From NCBI RefSeq assembly GCF_029537485.1, contig NZ_JARPUS010000004.1, positions 215,775-279,774 on the forward strand: DNA of 64,000 bases. Direction: 5' to 3'. The DNA is from Pseudomonas sp. GOM6. GTDB lineage: Bacteria; Pseudomonadota; Gammaproteobacteria; Pseudomonadales; Pseudomonadaceae. Below, in pieces: positions 37,037 to 47,339 of this stretch. A model generated the notes under the pieces. That model did not search any database. It was not told the DNA's origin and worked only from the letters and a program-made list of their open reading frames with translations. How positions within the stretch are numbered: position 1 is the stretch's first letter; each line of letters begins with the position of its first letter. The position numbers were made by a program, and so were the translations under genes.

Positions 37037-37974
37037 AGCGAGTGCATGTGGCTGCCGCGGTGATCCGCGGCGCCGATGACCGCGTACTGATCGCCAAACG
37101 GGCTGCCAGCCAGCACCAGGGTGGCCTGTGGGAGTTTCCCGGAGGCAAGGTGGAGGCCGGCGAGCAGGTGCGCAATGCCCTGACACGCGAGCTGCACGAG
37201 GAACTGGGTATTCGCGTCGAAGCGGCCCGGCCGCTGATTCAGGTGCACCACGACTATCCGGACAAGCAGGTGCTGCTGGATGTCTGGGAGGTGAGTGCCT
37301 TCAGCGGTGAACCTCATGGCGCCGAGGGGCAGCCGCTGGCCTGGGCCAGCGAGCGTGAGCTGCTCGACTATGAGTTCCCGGCCGCCAACCAGCCGATAGT
37401 GGCTGCGGCGCGCCTGCCCGACAGTTACCTGATTACCCCGGACGGCCTCGGGCCGGCCGAGCTGCTGCGTGGCGTGCGCGCCGCCCTGGCGGCGGGGGCG
37501 AAGCTGATCCAGCTGCGCGCGCCGAATATGTTCGACCCGCAGTACCGTGACCTGGCAGTGGACGTACAGGGCCTGTGCGCCGGCAAGGCGCAGCTGATGC
37601 TCAAGGGGCCGCTGGAGTGGCTCGGCGATTTTCCGGCCGCCGGCTGGCACCTGACCGCCGAACAACTGCGCAAGTACGCGCCCCACGGTCGGCCTTTTCC
37701 GGGCCAGCGCTGGCTGGCGGCGTCCTGTCACGGTGCGGAGGAGCTGGCGCTGGCGGCGCGCATGGGCGTCGACTTCGTCACCCTGTCACCGCTGCAGGCC
37801 ACGCAGACTCACCCCGAGGCGACACCGCTGGGCTGGGAGCAGGCGGCGAAATTGCTGCGCGAGAGCAATATTCCCGCCTATCTGCTGGGTGGCGTGGGGC
37901 CGGACGACCGCGAGCGCGCCTGGCAGATCGGCGCTCAGGGCGTGGCCGGTATCCGCGCCTTCTGGCCGCTTTAA
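37033..37974 (+). CDS. Nudix hydrolase (MutT) fused to a ThiE/TenI-like domain
   Basis: 313 residues. Residues 1-130: Nudix domain with the box G-x5-E-x7-REL-x2-EL-G-I (GKVEAGEQVRNALTRELHEE near 36-55), as in MutT 8-oxo-dGTP diphosphatase. Residues about 140-310: TIM-barrel thiamine-phosphate-synthase/TenI fold (AAGAKLIQLRAPN, GVDFVTLSPLQATQTHPEA, AYLLGGVGPDD). The ThiE catalytic R-x-K after the QLR strand reads R-A-P here, so thiamine synthesis activity is doubtful. ATGA overlap with the GST-like gene upstream. Cleans oxidised nucleotides, on family knowledge. Confidence 0.9.
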   Translation: MKRVHVAAAVIRGADDRVLIAKRAASQHQGGLWEFPGGKVEAGEQVRNALTRELHEELGIRVEAARPLIQVHHDYPDKQVLLDVWEVSAFSGEPHGAEGQPLAWASERELLDYEFPAANQPIVAAARLPDSYLITPDGLGPAELLRGVRAALAAGAKLIQLRAPNMFDPQYRDLAVDVQGLCAGKAQLMLKGPLEWLGDFPAAGWHLTAEQLRKYAPHGRPFPGQRWLAASCHGAEELALAARMGVDFVTLSPLQATQTHPEATPLGWEQAAKLLRESNIPAYLLGGVGPDDRERAWQIGAQGVAGIRAFWPL

Positions 37975-37984
37975 GGTGATGTGT

Positions 37985-38070
37985 CGGCTGGGTTGAGCGC
38001 AGCAGCAGAGTTACCTGCTGGCTCGCTTGTTGGGCTTCGTTGCGCTCAACCTCCGTGGCCCGACCCAACC
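37985..38070. repeat. REP-like imperfect palindrome
   Basis: GGTTGAGCGCA (37991-38001) is complementary to TGCGCTCAACC (38041-38051), and the flanks GGCTGGGTTG and CCCGACCCAACCT extend a broken palindrome. I recall similar TTGGGCTTCGCTGCGCTCAACC elements scattered in Pseudomonas intergenic DNA. It separates two converging gene ends. Confidence 0.6.
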
Positions 38071-38645
38071 TAGGGCTTCTCTGCCGACGTCCAGAGGACC
38101 TCTGCGATGCCCTGGCGGCGCGCGATCAGGCGCGCGGCGACGAACAGCAGGTCGGACAGACGATTGACGTAAGCCATGCCCACCGGGCGCAGCGGCTCCA
38201 CGGCATTGAGATGCTGGCAACGGCGCTCGGCGCTGCGCGCCAGGCCGCGGCAGACGTGAGCCTGGGCGATCAGTCGCGAACCACCGGGCAGGATGAAGTT
38301 GGTGAGCGGGCCGACTTCCTCGTTCCACTGGTCGATGGCCACTTCCAGACGCGCCACCTCGTCTTCCTGCAGCGCCTGATACTCGGGCATCGCCAGTTCG
38401 CCGCCGAGGTCGAACAGGCGGTGCTGACAGGGCGACAGGACTTCGATGATCTCGCCCAGGCCGGGACAGGTGACCTGTTTCTCGGCCAATTCGGCGAGCA
38501 GCAGGCCGATCTGGCTATTGAGGTTGTCCAGCTCGCCCATGGCCTCGATCCGCGGGTGGTCCTTGCTCACCCGCCGGCCATCGGCCAGCCCGGTCTCGCC
38601 CTTGTCGCCGGTTTTCGTGTAGATCTTGCTTAGTCGGTAACCCAT
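38070..38645 (-). CDS. ATP:cob(I)alamin adenosyltransferase, PduO type
   Basis: 191 residues. The PduO family signature is clear: KIYTKTGDKGETGLADGRRVSKDHPRIEAMGELDNLNSQIGLL at the N-terminus (the ATP site), and later ARSAERRCQHL (conserved R-x-A-E-R). Transfers the adenosyl group of ATP to cob(I)alamin to make coenzyme B12. The start is one base after the kinase stop, so it closes the four-gene minus-strand operon. It is not the unrelated CobA/CobO family. Confidence 0.93.
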   Translation of the reverse strand: MGYRLSKIYTKTGDKGETGLADGRRVSKDHPRIEAMGELDNLNSQIGLLLAELAEKQVTCPGLGEIIEVLSPCQHRLFDLGGELAMPEYQALQEDEVARLEVAIDQWNEEVGPLTNFILPGGSRLIAQAHVCRGLARSAERRCQHLNAVEPLRPVGMAYVNRLSDLLFVAARLIARRQGIAEVLWTSAEKP

Positions 38646-38646
38646 T

Positions 38647-40683
38647 TCAGTGACTCATCTGTTCGGGCGCTGCCGCCAGTGGCAGGCGCAGGGTGAAGCA
38701 GGTGCCCTGGCCAGGGGTGGAATGCACCTCCAGCTGGCCCTTGTGGTTGTTGGTGACGATGAAATACGACACGGACAGGCCCAGGCCGGTGCCCTGACCC
38801 ACTTCCTTGGTGGTGAAGAAGGGCTCGAAGATACGCTTGCGCACGCTTTCCGGCATGCCCACGCCGTTGTCTTCCACCTGGATTTCGGCCCAGGGCGGGG
38901 TGCGCCGGGTACGCAGGATGATGCGACCCGGCTCCTGGTCGTCGTCGCGCAGGTGAATGGCCTGGGCGGCGTTCTTCAGCAGGTTGAGCAGGACCTGTTC
39001 CAGTTCGTTGGCGGTGGCCGGCACCGGCTCCAGGCGCGGGTCGAAGTCGCGGACGATGGTCAGCCCCTTGAAGTCGAAACTTTCCGTGAGGTCGAAGTCG
39101 TTGCCGGCGATTTCCAGGGCCTGCTCGATCAGCTGCGGCAGCTGGCAGGGCGCCAGCTGGCGATTGCTGCGCCGACTGAAGGCGAGCATGTGGCTGACGA
39201 TCTTCGCCGCCCGCGAGCCGGCCTGCTGAATGCCATCGAGCAGCTGTGGAATCTCCCGCGCCTGCAGGTAGGCGTTGACGTCGTCCAGGGCGATACCTAT
39301 GGCGCGTGCCTGTTCCTGGTTCTTTGCCAGCTCGGTGGACAGGCGCCGGCGCACGTTCTGCACGTTGTGCAGGATGGCGCCGAGGGGGTTGTTGATCTCA
39401 TGGGCCATGCCGGCGGCCAGGCCGCCGACCGAGAGCATCTTCTCCGACTGCACCATCATTTCCTCGAGGGACAGGCGCTGGGTGATGTCGTCGATACGGA
39501 TGACCGCGCCGCGACCACTGGCCCCCATCAGCGGGTAGAAGGTCAGGGCGTAGTGATGGGGTTCGTCTCCACGCAGCCAGGTGACGCGTTCGACCTTCTC
39601 TACCTGATGCTGCTCGGCGGCTCGCTTGAGTTGTGGCAGAAAGGGCTTGAGCGGTGGAAAGGCGAGAAACACCGGCTGGTTCAGCGCCGCGTTTAGTGGC
39701 GTGCCTGAGAGCGCGCTGGCCTCCTGGTTCCACTGGGTGACGTAGAGCTGATCATCGACGGCGATCAGCGCCGAGGGCATGGAGTCGATGATGTTGTTGA
39801 GGTAGTTCTGGAAGCCGGTGAGCTTTTTCTCGATCTTGCTGCGTACCTGCACCTCCAGTTCCAGCTTGCGATTGGAGTGGCGAGTTTCCTCGGCCAGGCT
39901 CTGGGCCTGGGCGAAGGCGCTCTCGGCATCGTCACGGGCACGCTTGAGCTGTTGTTCGCGGGCCTCCATACGGCTGAGCATGGTGTTGAAGGCGTCCGCC
40001 AGGCTACCGATCTCATCCTGGTTGCCGCGGGCAGAGCGCAGCGCATAGTTCTCCTCGCGGGTGACCTGGCGCGAGAGCTCTTCCAGCTGGCGGATGGGGC
40101 GGGTGATCAGACGTTTGATCTGGCGCGCGATCAGCGCCCAGAGCATGACGCTGATGACCAGAATCACGCCGCTGGCGGTGAGCGTGCCGGTGTAGAAGGC
40201 ACCCGGCAGTTCGCTGGAGGCGACCAGCAGCAGGCGTCCGGGAGGTTTGCCTGCCTGGGGCAGGTCGATGAGTTGGGTGGTGCGGAATTCGCCCTGGCGC
40301 CAGTGCTCTAAATCTTCGCTGTGCGCAGGCAACTGCAGGGGCTTGCCCAGTTGTAGTTCGGCCAGGCGTTGGCCGGCGCTGTTGTAGAGGGCTGCGGCGC
40401 GCAGTGGGGTGTAGCTGTCCAGGTGTTCCAGCAGTTGCCGGGCTTGCTCCGGCGAGGCCAGGGCGGCGTTGCTGATGTGCGAAGTGGCGATCAGCCTGCC
40501 GAGTGTCTGTAGAGCCTGCGGTGCGACACTTTCCTGGGAGATCCAGTAGGCCGCGCTGATGAAGGCCAGGTTGGCCACCAGCATGACGGTGGCCAGCAGT
40601 ACCAGCAGCGCGGCAAGCAGCTTGCGGCCAACCGGCAGGTTGTCGAGGCGCTGGCGAAGACGGCTCAAGGGTGCGGCTTCCAA
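38647..40683 (-). CDS. Membrane sensor histidine kinase with HAMP and PAS-like domains
   Basis: 678 residues. Two membrane helices (about 20-42 and 172-192) flank a periplasmic sensor region, then HAMP (about 193-245), a coiled coil, a PAS-like domain (about 295-410), the dimerisation domain with phosphoacceptor H428 (AGMAHEINNP), and the HATPase domain with LLNLLKNAAQAI, VEDNGVGMP and GQGTGLGLSVSY. In PAO1 the syntenic gene PA4398 is reported, as I recall, to affect swarming and biofilm. The signal is unknown. Its partner is presumably the response regulator two genes upstream, with panE-like between. Confidence 0.9.
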   Translation of the reverse strand: MEAAPLSRLRQRLDNLPVGRKLLAALLVLLATVMLVANLAFISAAYWISQESVAPQALQTLGRLIATSHISNAALASPEQARQLLEHLDSYTPLRAAALYNSAGQRLAELQLGKPLQLPAHSEDLEHWRQGEFRTTQLIDLPQAGKPPGRLLLVASSELPGAFYTGTLTASGVILVISVMLWALIARQIKRLITRPIRQLEELSRQVTREENYALRSARGNQDEIGSLADAFNTMLSRMEAREQQLKRARDDAESAFAQAQSLAEETRHSNRKLELEVQVRSKIEKKLTGFQNYLNNIIDSMPSALIAVDDQLYVTQWNQEASALSGTPLNAALNQPVFLAFPPLKPFLPQLKRAAEQHQVEKVERVTWLRGDEPHHYALTFYPLMGASGRGAVIRIDDITQRLSLEEMMVQSEKMLSVGGLAAGMAHEINNPLGAILHNVQNVRRRLSTELAKNQEQARAIGIALDDVNAYLQAREIPQLLDGIQQAGSRAAKIVSHMLAFSRRSNRQLAPCQLPQLIEQALEIAGNDFDLTESFDFKGLTIVRDFDPRLEPVPATANELEQVLLNLLKNAAQAIHLRDDDQEPGRIILRTRRTPPWAEIQVEDNGVGMPESVRKRIFEPFFTTKEVGQGTGLGLSVSYFIVTNNHKGQLEVHSTPGQGTCFTLRLPLAAAPEQMSH

Positions 40684-40712
40684 GCAAGAGGGAAGGGCAG
40701 GTTAGCCTCGCT

Positions 40713-42589
<1,877 letters not shown>

Positions 42590-42654
42590 TGCTGGCAGCT
42601 CGACTGAAATAGAAGGGGGAAGGCGCAGCGACGAACGGTGCGTATCAGACTGGT

Positions 42655-42660
42655 TATAAT
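42655..42660 (+). promoter_or_regulatory. Consensus -10 element of yajQ
   Basis: TATAAT at 42655-42660, with TG two bases upstream. No recognisable -35. The start would lie 70 bases before yajQ. Confidence 0.55.
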
Positions 42661-42737
42661 GGGCGCGCCATTTTTATCGTCAAGTCAGGCGTGCTCACTC
42701 CGTGCGGAGGATCGCGCCGTCCATCAGGAGCTAGCTC

Positions 42738-43217
42738 ATGCCTTCGTTCGACGTCGTGTCGGAACTGGACAAACACGAACTGACCAATGCGGTCGACAAT
42801 GCCATCAAGGAGCTCGAACGACGCTTCGACCTGCGCGGCAAGTGCAGCATCGAAAGCAAGGACAAGAGCCTGACCCTGACCGCCGAAGCCGAATTCATGC
42901 TGGAGCAGATGCTCGACATCGTGCGCAGTTGTCTGATCAAGCGCAAGATCGATTGCCAGTGTATGGAGACCAAGGATGCCTATGCCTCCGGCAAGGTGAT
43001 GAAGCAGGAAGTGACCTTCCGCGAGGGCATCGACAAGGAGCTGGCGAAGAAGATCGTCGCCCATATCAAGGACAGCAAGCTGAAGGTTCAGGCGGCTATC
43101 CAGGGCGAGCAGGTGCGCGTCACCGGTAAGAAGCGCGATGACCTGCAGGAGGCCATTGCAGCCCTGCGTGGCAAGGAGTTCGGCATGCCGCTGCAGTACA
43201 ACAACTTCCGCGACTAA
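42738..43217 (+). CDS. yajQ: YajQ family nucleotide-binding protein
   Basis: 159 residues, two alternating beta-alpha-beta domains. Starts [22 protein letters not shown] and contains [19 protein letters not shown] and the family end PLQYNNFRD. YajQ orthologues (XC_3703 in Xanthomonas; reported in P. aeruginosa) bind c-di-GMP and influence virulence gene expression, though E. coli YajQ was first described as binding nucleotides and tRNA. It is divergent from a response regulator with a broken GGDEF motif. A strong ribosome site (AGGAGCTAGCTC) precedes it. Confidence 0.96.
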   Translation: MPSFDVVSELDKHELTNAVDNAIKELERRFDLRGKCSIESKDKSLTLTAEAEFMLEQMLDIVRSCLIKRKIDCQCMETKDAYASGKVMKQEVTFREGIDKELAKKIVAHIKDSKLKVQAAIQGEQVRVTGKKRDDLQEAIAALRGKEFGMPLQYNNFRD

Positions 43218-43269
43218 GCCAGCCTGGCGGAACCCTGACGCCTTGCCGGCGTCCCTATAGAACACCCTT

Positions 43270-43300
43270 CACCGCCATGGCCCGCCATGGCGGTGGCGTT
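43270..43300 (+). terminator. Intrinsic terminator after yajQ
   Basis: CACCGCCATGG (43270-43280), loop CCCG, CCATGGCGGTG (43285-43295), then GCGTTTTA. Perfect 11-bp stem. Confidence 0.85.
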
Positions 43301-43330
43301 TTAGCTGTCCGAAAAAAGGAGTGACCCCCC

Positions 43331-44167
43331 ATGGAGTTCAATCTCGACGAGATGATCAAACTGTCCGAAAGCTGGCTGCCGGTGGTGCTGGAGTACAGCG
43401 GCAAGCTGACTCTGGCGCTGTTCACGCTGCTGCTGGGTTGGTGGCTGATCAATCGTTTGACCCATAGGCTGCAGGCCTTGATGGGCGGACGGCGGGTGGA
43501 TGCCGCGCTGACCAGTTTCATCGGCAGCCTGGCCAATATGGGCCTCAAGGTGCTGCTGGTGGTCAGCGTTGCCTCGATGATCGGTATTTCGACCGCCTCC
43601 TTCATTGCTGTGATTGGTGCGGCGGGCCTGGCCATCGGCCTGGCGTTGCAGGGCAGCCTGGCGAACTTCGCCGGTGGTGTACTGATTTTGCTGTTCCGTC
43701 CGTTCCGCATTGGCGACTGGATCGAGGCCCAGGGGGTGGCGGGCACGGTCGACAGTATCCAGATCTTCCACACCGTGCTGCGCACCGTGGATAACAAGAC
43801 CGTGATCCTGCCCAACGGTTCGCTGAGCAATGGTGCGATCGTCAACAGCTCGCACCAGGCCACGCGCAAGGTGATCTTCAATATCGGCGTGGACTACGAC
43901 GCTGATCTGCAGGCCGCGCGCGAAGTGCTGCTGGGCCTGGCGCGGGATTCGCGGGTGCTGGCCGAGCCTGCGCCGGAAGTGGTGGTGACCTCGCTGGGCG
44001 ACAGCGCAATCACCCTGTCGCTGCGCCTGTGGGTCAACAACAGCGACTATTGGGGCGTCATGTTCATGCTCAATGAGGGGGTGCGCGATGGCCTGCGTGA
44101 GGCGGGCATCGACATTCCGTTCCCGCAGCGGGTGGTGCGCATGATCAGTTCCGAGGCTTCGGCCTGA
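43331..44167 (+). CDS. mscS: Small-conductance mechanosensitive channel MscS
   Basis: 278 residues, like E. coli MscS (286). Three membrane helices; the third, pore-lining one contains the GLAIGLALQGSLANFAGGVLILLFRPFRIGDWI signature. A cytoplasmic vestibule follows (about 130-278). Opens under hypo-osmotic shock to release solutes. Ends two bases before the ampG stop on the other strand. Confidence 0.95.
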   Translation: MEFNLDEMIKLSESWLPVVLEYSGKLTLALFTLLLGWWLINRLTHRLQALMGGRRVDAALTSFIGSLANMGLKVLLVVSVASMIGISTASFIAVIGAAGLAIGLALQGSLANFAGGVLILLFRPFRIGDWIEAQGVAGTVDSIQIFHTVLRTVDNKTVILPNGSLSNGAIVNSSHQATRKVIFNIGVDYDADLQAAREVLLGLARDSRVLAEPAPEVVVTSLGDSAITLSLRLWVNNSDYWGVMFMLNEGVRDGLREAGIDIPFPQRVVRMISSEASA

Positions 44168-44168
44168 A

Positions 44169-45758
44169 TCACACCTTGCTCGGCTCGCTCACCAGCGCGC
44201 CGCCGCGCCGCCACTGCAGGATGATCAGCAGCAGGGTGGGGATGCCGAGCAGGGCGGTGGCGAGGAAGAACTGCGCGTAGCCCAGCTTTTCCACCATCAC
44301 TCCGGAGTATCCGCCGACCAGGCGTGGCAGCAGCAGCATGATGGAGCTGAGCAGTGCGTACTGGGTGGCGGAGAACTTCAGGTTGGTCAGGCTCGACAGA
44401 TAGGCGACGAAAGCCGCCGTGGCCAGGCCCGAGCTGAGGTTGTCCAGGGTGATGGTCAGCACCAGCATCAGCATGTGCGGGTCCAGGGCTTCGATCAGCT
44501 CCCAGGCCGTGCGTTCGGCGTAGTCGAGGGGGGCGGCGATGACCCCTAACCCGGACAGGCTGGCGAACAGCAGGTTGGTGGCCGCAGATGCCGCGCCGCC
44601 CAGCAGCAGAATCGGCAGGATGCCGAAGCGCACGATCAGCAGGCCACCGAGGGCCGCCCCGAGCAGGGTCATCACCAGGCCGAACAGTTTGCTGACGCTG
44701 GCGATCTGGCTCTTGGCGAAGCCCATGTCGATGTAGAACACGTTGGCCATGACGCCCATCACCGTATCCGACATGCGATAGGTGGCGATCAGACCCAGCA
44801 GCAAGAGCGCCTGCCAGCGGTAGCGCAGGATGAAGTCGTTGACCGGCGTCAGTACCGGAGCCAGGCCGCGACGGCCCATACGCGACAGGCACAGGCTGGT
44901 GAGTACCAGGTAGAGCAGGAAGCGCAGGAAGGCGCGGTCGTCGCGAATCAGCTCGACCAGCCCCGTCTCACCCTGCAGCGTCAGCCATGCATCGCTCTGG
45001 AAGAGCTGGGTGAACATCGCAGGCACCGAAACCAGCAGCACGATCAGTACCAGTACCGACGCCAGCTGACGGTATAAGCCGTAGCGCGCCGCCGCCATCT
45101 GGGTCTGCATGGGCACCGGCGGCTCGCGCATCCACAGGGTGGTGATTACCCCTGGCAGCATCAACAGGGCAAACAGCAGATAGGTGCTGGCCCAGGCCCC
45201 ATGCTGGTAACCGGTTCCCGGCGTGCCGAACCAGCCAGCGAAATACAGCGCGCCGGCCGTGGCCAGCAGGGCCGCGACGCGGTAGCCAGTCATATAGCTG
45301 GCGGCCAGGGCGGCCTGACGGCTGTCGTCAACGATTTCCAGACGGTAAGCGTCTACCGCAATGTCCTGGGTGGCCGAGGCAAAGGCAACCACCACCGCTA
45401 CGGCGATCAGCCAGGATAGATGTTCCTGCGGGTTGCACAGCGCCATGCCAATCAGGCCAAGGGCGACCAGTACCTGCGACAGCACCAGCCAGGAGCGACG
45501 CCGGCCAAGGCGACCCAGGACAGGTAGGCGCCACTGGTCGAGCATGGGCGCCCAGACCCATTTGAACGCGTAGGCCAGGCCGATCAGGCTGGCATAGCCG
45601 ATGGTCTGGTGCGCCACGCCGGCCTCACGCAGCCAGACCGAGAGGGTGGAAAACACCAGCATGTAGGGTAGGCCGGCCGCGAACCCGAGCAGCAGCAAGG
45701 CCAGGGCCGCCGGGTGGGCATAGGTGGCAAGGGCGGCGCGCCAGGTTTTACGAGGCAT
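44169..45758 (-). CDS. ampG: Muropeptide permease AmpG (MFS transporter)
   Basis: 529 residues, about 14 membrane helices. MFS-type protein starting HPAALALLLLGFAAGLPYMLVFSTLSVWL, followed by the conserved GYASLIGLAYAFKWVWAPMLDQ and SWLVLSQ, and ASATQDIAVDAYRLE in the helix-4 region. Imports GlcNAc-anhydroMurNAc peptides for cell-wall recycling; in Pseudomonas it is needed for AmpC beta-lactamase induction. Convergent with mscS. Confidence 0.93.
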   Translation of the reverse strand: MPRKTWRAALATYAHPAALALLLLGFAAGLPYMLVFSTLSVWLREAGVAHQTIGYASLIGLAYAFKWVWAPMLDQWRLPVLGRLGRRRSWLVLSQVLVALGLIGMALCNPQEHLSWLIAVAVVVAFASATQDIAVDAYRLEIVDDSRQAALAASYMTGYRVAALLATAGALYFAGWFGTPGTGYQHGAWASTYLLFALLMLPGVITTLWMREPPVPMQTQMAAARYGLYRQLASVLVLIVLLVSVPAMFTQLFQSDAWLTLQGETGLVELIRDDRAFLRFLLYLVLTSLCLSRMGRRGLAPVLTPVNDFILRYRWQALLLLGLIATYRMSDTVMGVMANVFYIDMGFAKSQIASVSKLFGLVMTLLGAALGGLLIVRFGILPILLLGGAASAATNLLFASLSGLGVIAAPLDYAERTAWELIEALDPHMLMLVLTITLDNLSSGLATAAFVAYLSSLTNLKFSATQYALLSSIMLLLPRLVGGYSGVMVEKLGYAQFFLATALLGIPTLLLIILQWRRGGALVSEPSKV

Positions 45759-45843
45759 GGGCGTGTTCTGCTGCGGGCTCGGACAAAGGGCGCACTCTAG
45801 GGGCTGTGGGTATTGCTACGCAAGCTGTGTGGGCGGGTCGTCG

Positions 45844-46245
45844 CTATTCCAACTTGTCTGCGGGCTCATGCGGTCGCCAGCCGTGGCGGCGCATATCGAC
45901 ACGCTCATTGTTAATAGTCAGCCCCTCACTGCGCAGGCGTGCGCGCTGCTCTGCGCCGGATGCGCTGCCGGCGGGTAGGCTCAGGCGGCCGCCAGCGCCG
46001 AGTACACGATGCCAGGGCAGGCGCGTATCTTCCGGCAGCTGGCTGAGGGTGCGCCCCACCCAGCGTGCGGCACGGCCCAGGCCGGCCATCAACGCCAGCT
46101 CGCCATAGGCGATCACTTTGCCTTCCGGAATTGCCGCCAGCACCAGGTAGAGCGCGGCCCGTCGCTCTTCGACGCTTGCCGTGGAGGGCAGTGCTGGGGC
46201 ATGTTCAGGCTCATTTTTCGCCTGCCTACGTGGTGCTCCGCTCAT
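45844..46245 (-). CDS. Alkyltransferase-like protein (Atl/YbaZ family)
   Basis: 133 residues from ATG at 46245; an ATG at 46257 is possible. The DNA-binding domain of the O6-alkylguanine transferase family is present: VIAYGELALMAGLGRAARWVGRTLSQLPEDTRLPWHRVLGAGGRLSLPAG. In true methyltransferases the active site reads PCHR; here it is PWHR, with Trp for the acceptor Cys, which defines Atl proteins. They bind O6-alkylguanine lesions and channel them to nucleotide excision repair. The start shares a CATG with the divergent DUF481 gene. Confidence 0.9.
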   Translation of the reverse strand: MSGAPRRQAKNEPEHAPALPSTASVEERRAALYLVLAAIPEGKVIAYGELALMAGLGRAARWVGRTLSQLPEDTRLPWHRVLGAGGRLSLPAGSASGAEQRARLRSEGLTINNERVDMRRHGWRPHEPADKLE

Positions 46246-47242
46246 GTCTTTGCGCATCCTGCTACTGGTGTTGTTGTCGGCCCACTGGCTTCCGGCGCAG
46301 GCCGATACCGTGTGGTTGAACAATGGCGACCGCCTGAGCGGCGAAATCCTGTTGCTCGATGGCGGCAAGCTGGTGTTGAAAACCAAGTATGCCGGGCGTG
46401 TGCTGATCGACTGGAAGGATATCGAGACACTGAGTGCCGACAAGCCCCTCATGCTACGGCGCAACGGCCTCGACAGCGAGCAGAGCGAACGTCTCAAGCC
46501 GGCAGGCTCCGGCATGGTTCGCCTGGTCAATGGCCGCGAGCAGGTGGTGGCGATGGCGGAGATCGATCGTCTGGTGCCACCGCGTCCGGTGCTCAAGGAT
46601 CGACACTGGGAAGGCAACCTGGATGCCAAGCTGGATATGGAGCGCAACGAGGATCACACCGATGAGTGGCGGCTCAAGGGCGACACTCGGGTTGAGCATG
46701 GTCGATGGCGACATGTGTTGCGTGGTGAGTTGGAGCGCGAAACCGAGAATGGCGAGAAGTCCGAGGACAACTGGGAGCTGGAATACGACCTCGACCGGTT
46801 CTTCAGCGAACACTGGTTCTGGCGAGGTGGCTACGAACAGCACGATGACCAGTTCGAGGAGATCAATAGCCAGCGGGTGCTTGGCACCGGGCCCGGTTAT
46901 CGCTTCTGGGATGACGAGCTGGGGCGCTTCGACCTGGTTACCCAGCTCAATCGGGTGCGTCTCGAAACCTCCTACGACGCGCTGGAGTTCGATAGTTGGT
47001 CGCTGGAGTGGGACTATAAGCGGCTGCTGTGGGGCTCGCGGCTGGAGTTCTATACCAATGCCGAGGTGCAGGTGCCGCAGATCGAGGAGATTGACTACGT
47101 GCTCGATGGCGAGATGGGGCTGCGTTATCGCGTCAACGAGTGGGCGCGGCTGTCTTTGCTCTATGAGTTGAATCAGCTACGCGGCTTGGGTTCGACTATC
47201 TCCGATAAACACTATTTGATCGGTATTGGCGTGGGCTGGTAA
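46244..47242 (+). CDS. DUF481 outer membrane beta-barrel protein, copy 1
   Basis: 332 residues. Sec signal peptide (MSLRILLLVLLSAHWLPAQA), then a short SH3-like segment ADTVWLNNGDRLSGEILLLDGGKLVLKTKYAG and, from about residue 110, the DUF481 (YdiY-like) region with alternating aromatic strands ending in a C-terminal strand YLIGIGVGW, typical of outer-membrane barrels. Function unknown. Paralogous to the next gene. Start shared at one CATG with the divergent Atl gene, so any promoter must lie inside that gene. Confidence 0.85.
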   Translation: MSLRILLLVLLSAHWLPAQADTVWLNNGDRLSGEILLLDGGKLVLKTKYAGRVLIDWKDIETLSADKPLMLRRNGLDSEQSERLKPAGSGMVRLVNGREQVVAMAEIDRLVPPRPVLKDRHWEGNLDAKLDMERNEDHTDEWRLKGDTRVEHGRWRHVLRGELERETENGEKSEDNWELEYDLDRFFSEHWFWRGGYEQHDDQFEEINSQRVLGTGPGYRFWDDELGRFDLVTQLNRVRLETSYDALEFDSWSLEWDYKRLLWGSRLEFYTNAEVQVPQIEEIDYVLDGEMGLRYRVNEWARLSLLYELNQLRGLGSTISDKHYLIGIGVGW

Positions 47243-47282
47243 GCGAATCGCCTGAACTCCATGGCTGTGTGGGGGTCTGTGC

Positions 47283-47310
47283 TTGCTCCGTAGGTGCGCA
47301 TCCGGATAAT
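47283..47310 (+). promoter_or_regulatory. Candidate promoter of DUF481 copy 2
   Basis: TTGCTC (47283-47288), 16-base spacer, GATAAT (47305-47310), about 20 bases before the likely leader start. Confidence 0.45.
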
Positions 47311-47339
47311 GCGCGCCTTTGTTCGCAACCAGCCCACTG

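Noticed and set aside
37985..38070. Possible tRNA or IS end in the repeat before the adenosyltransferase gene
   Set aside because: No cloverleaf, no transposase and no target duplication; a REP-like palindrome explains it.
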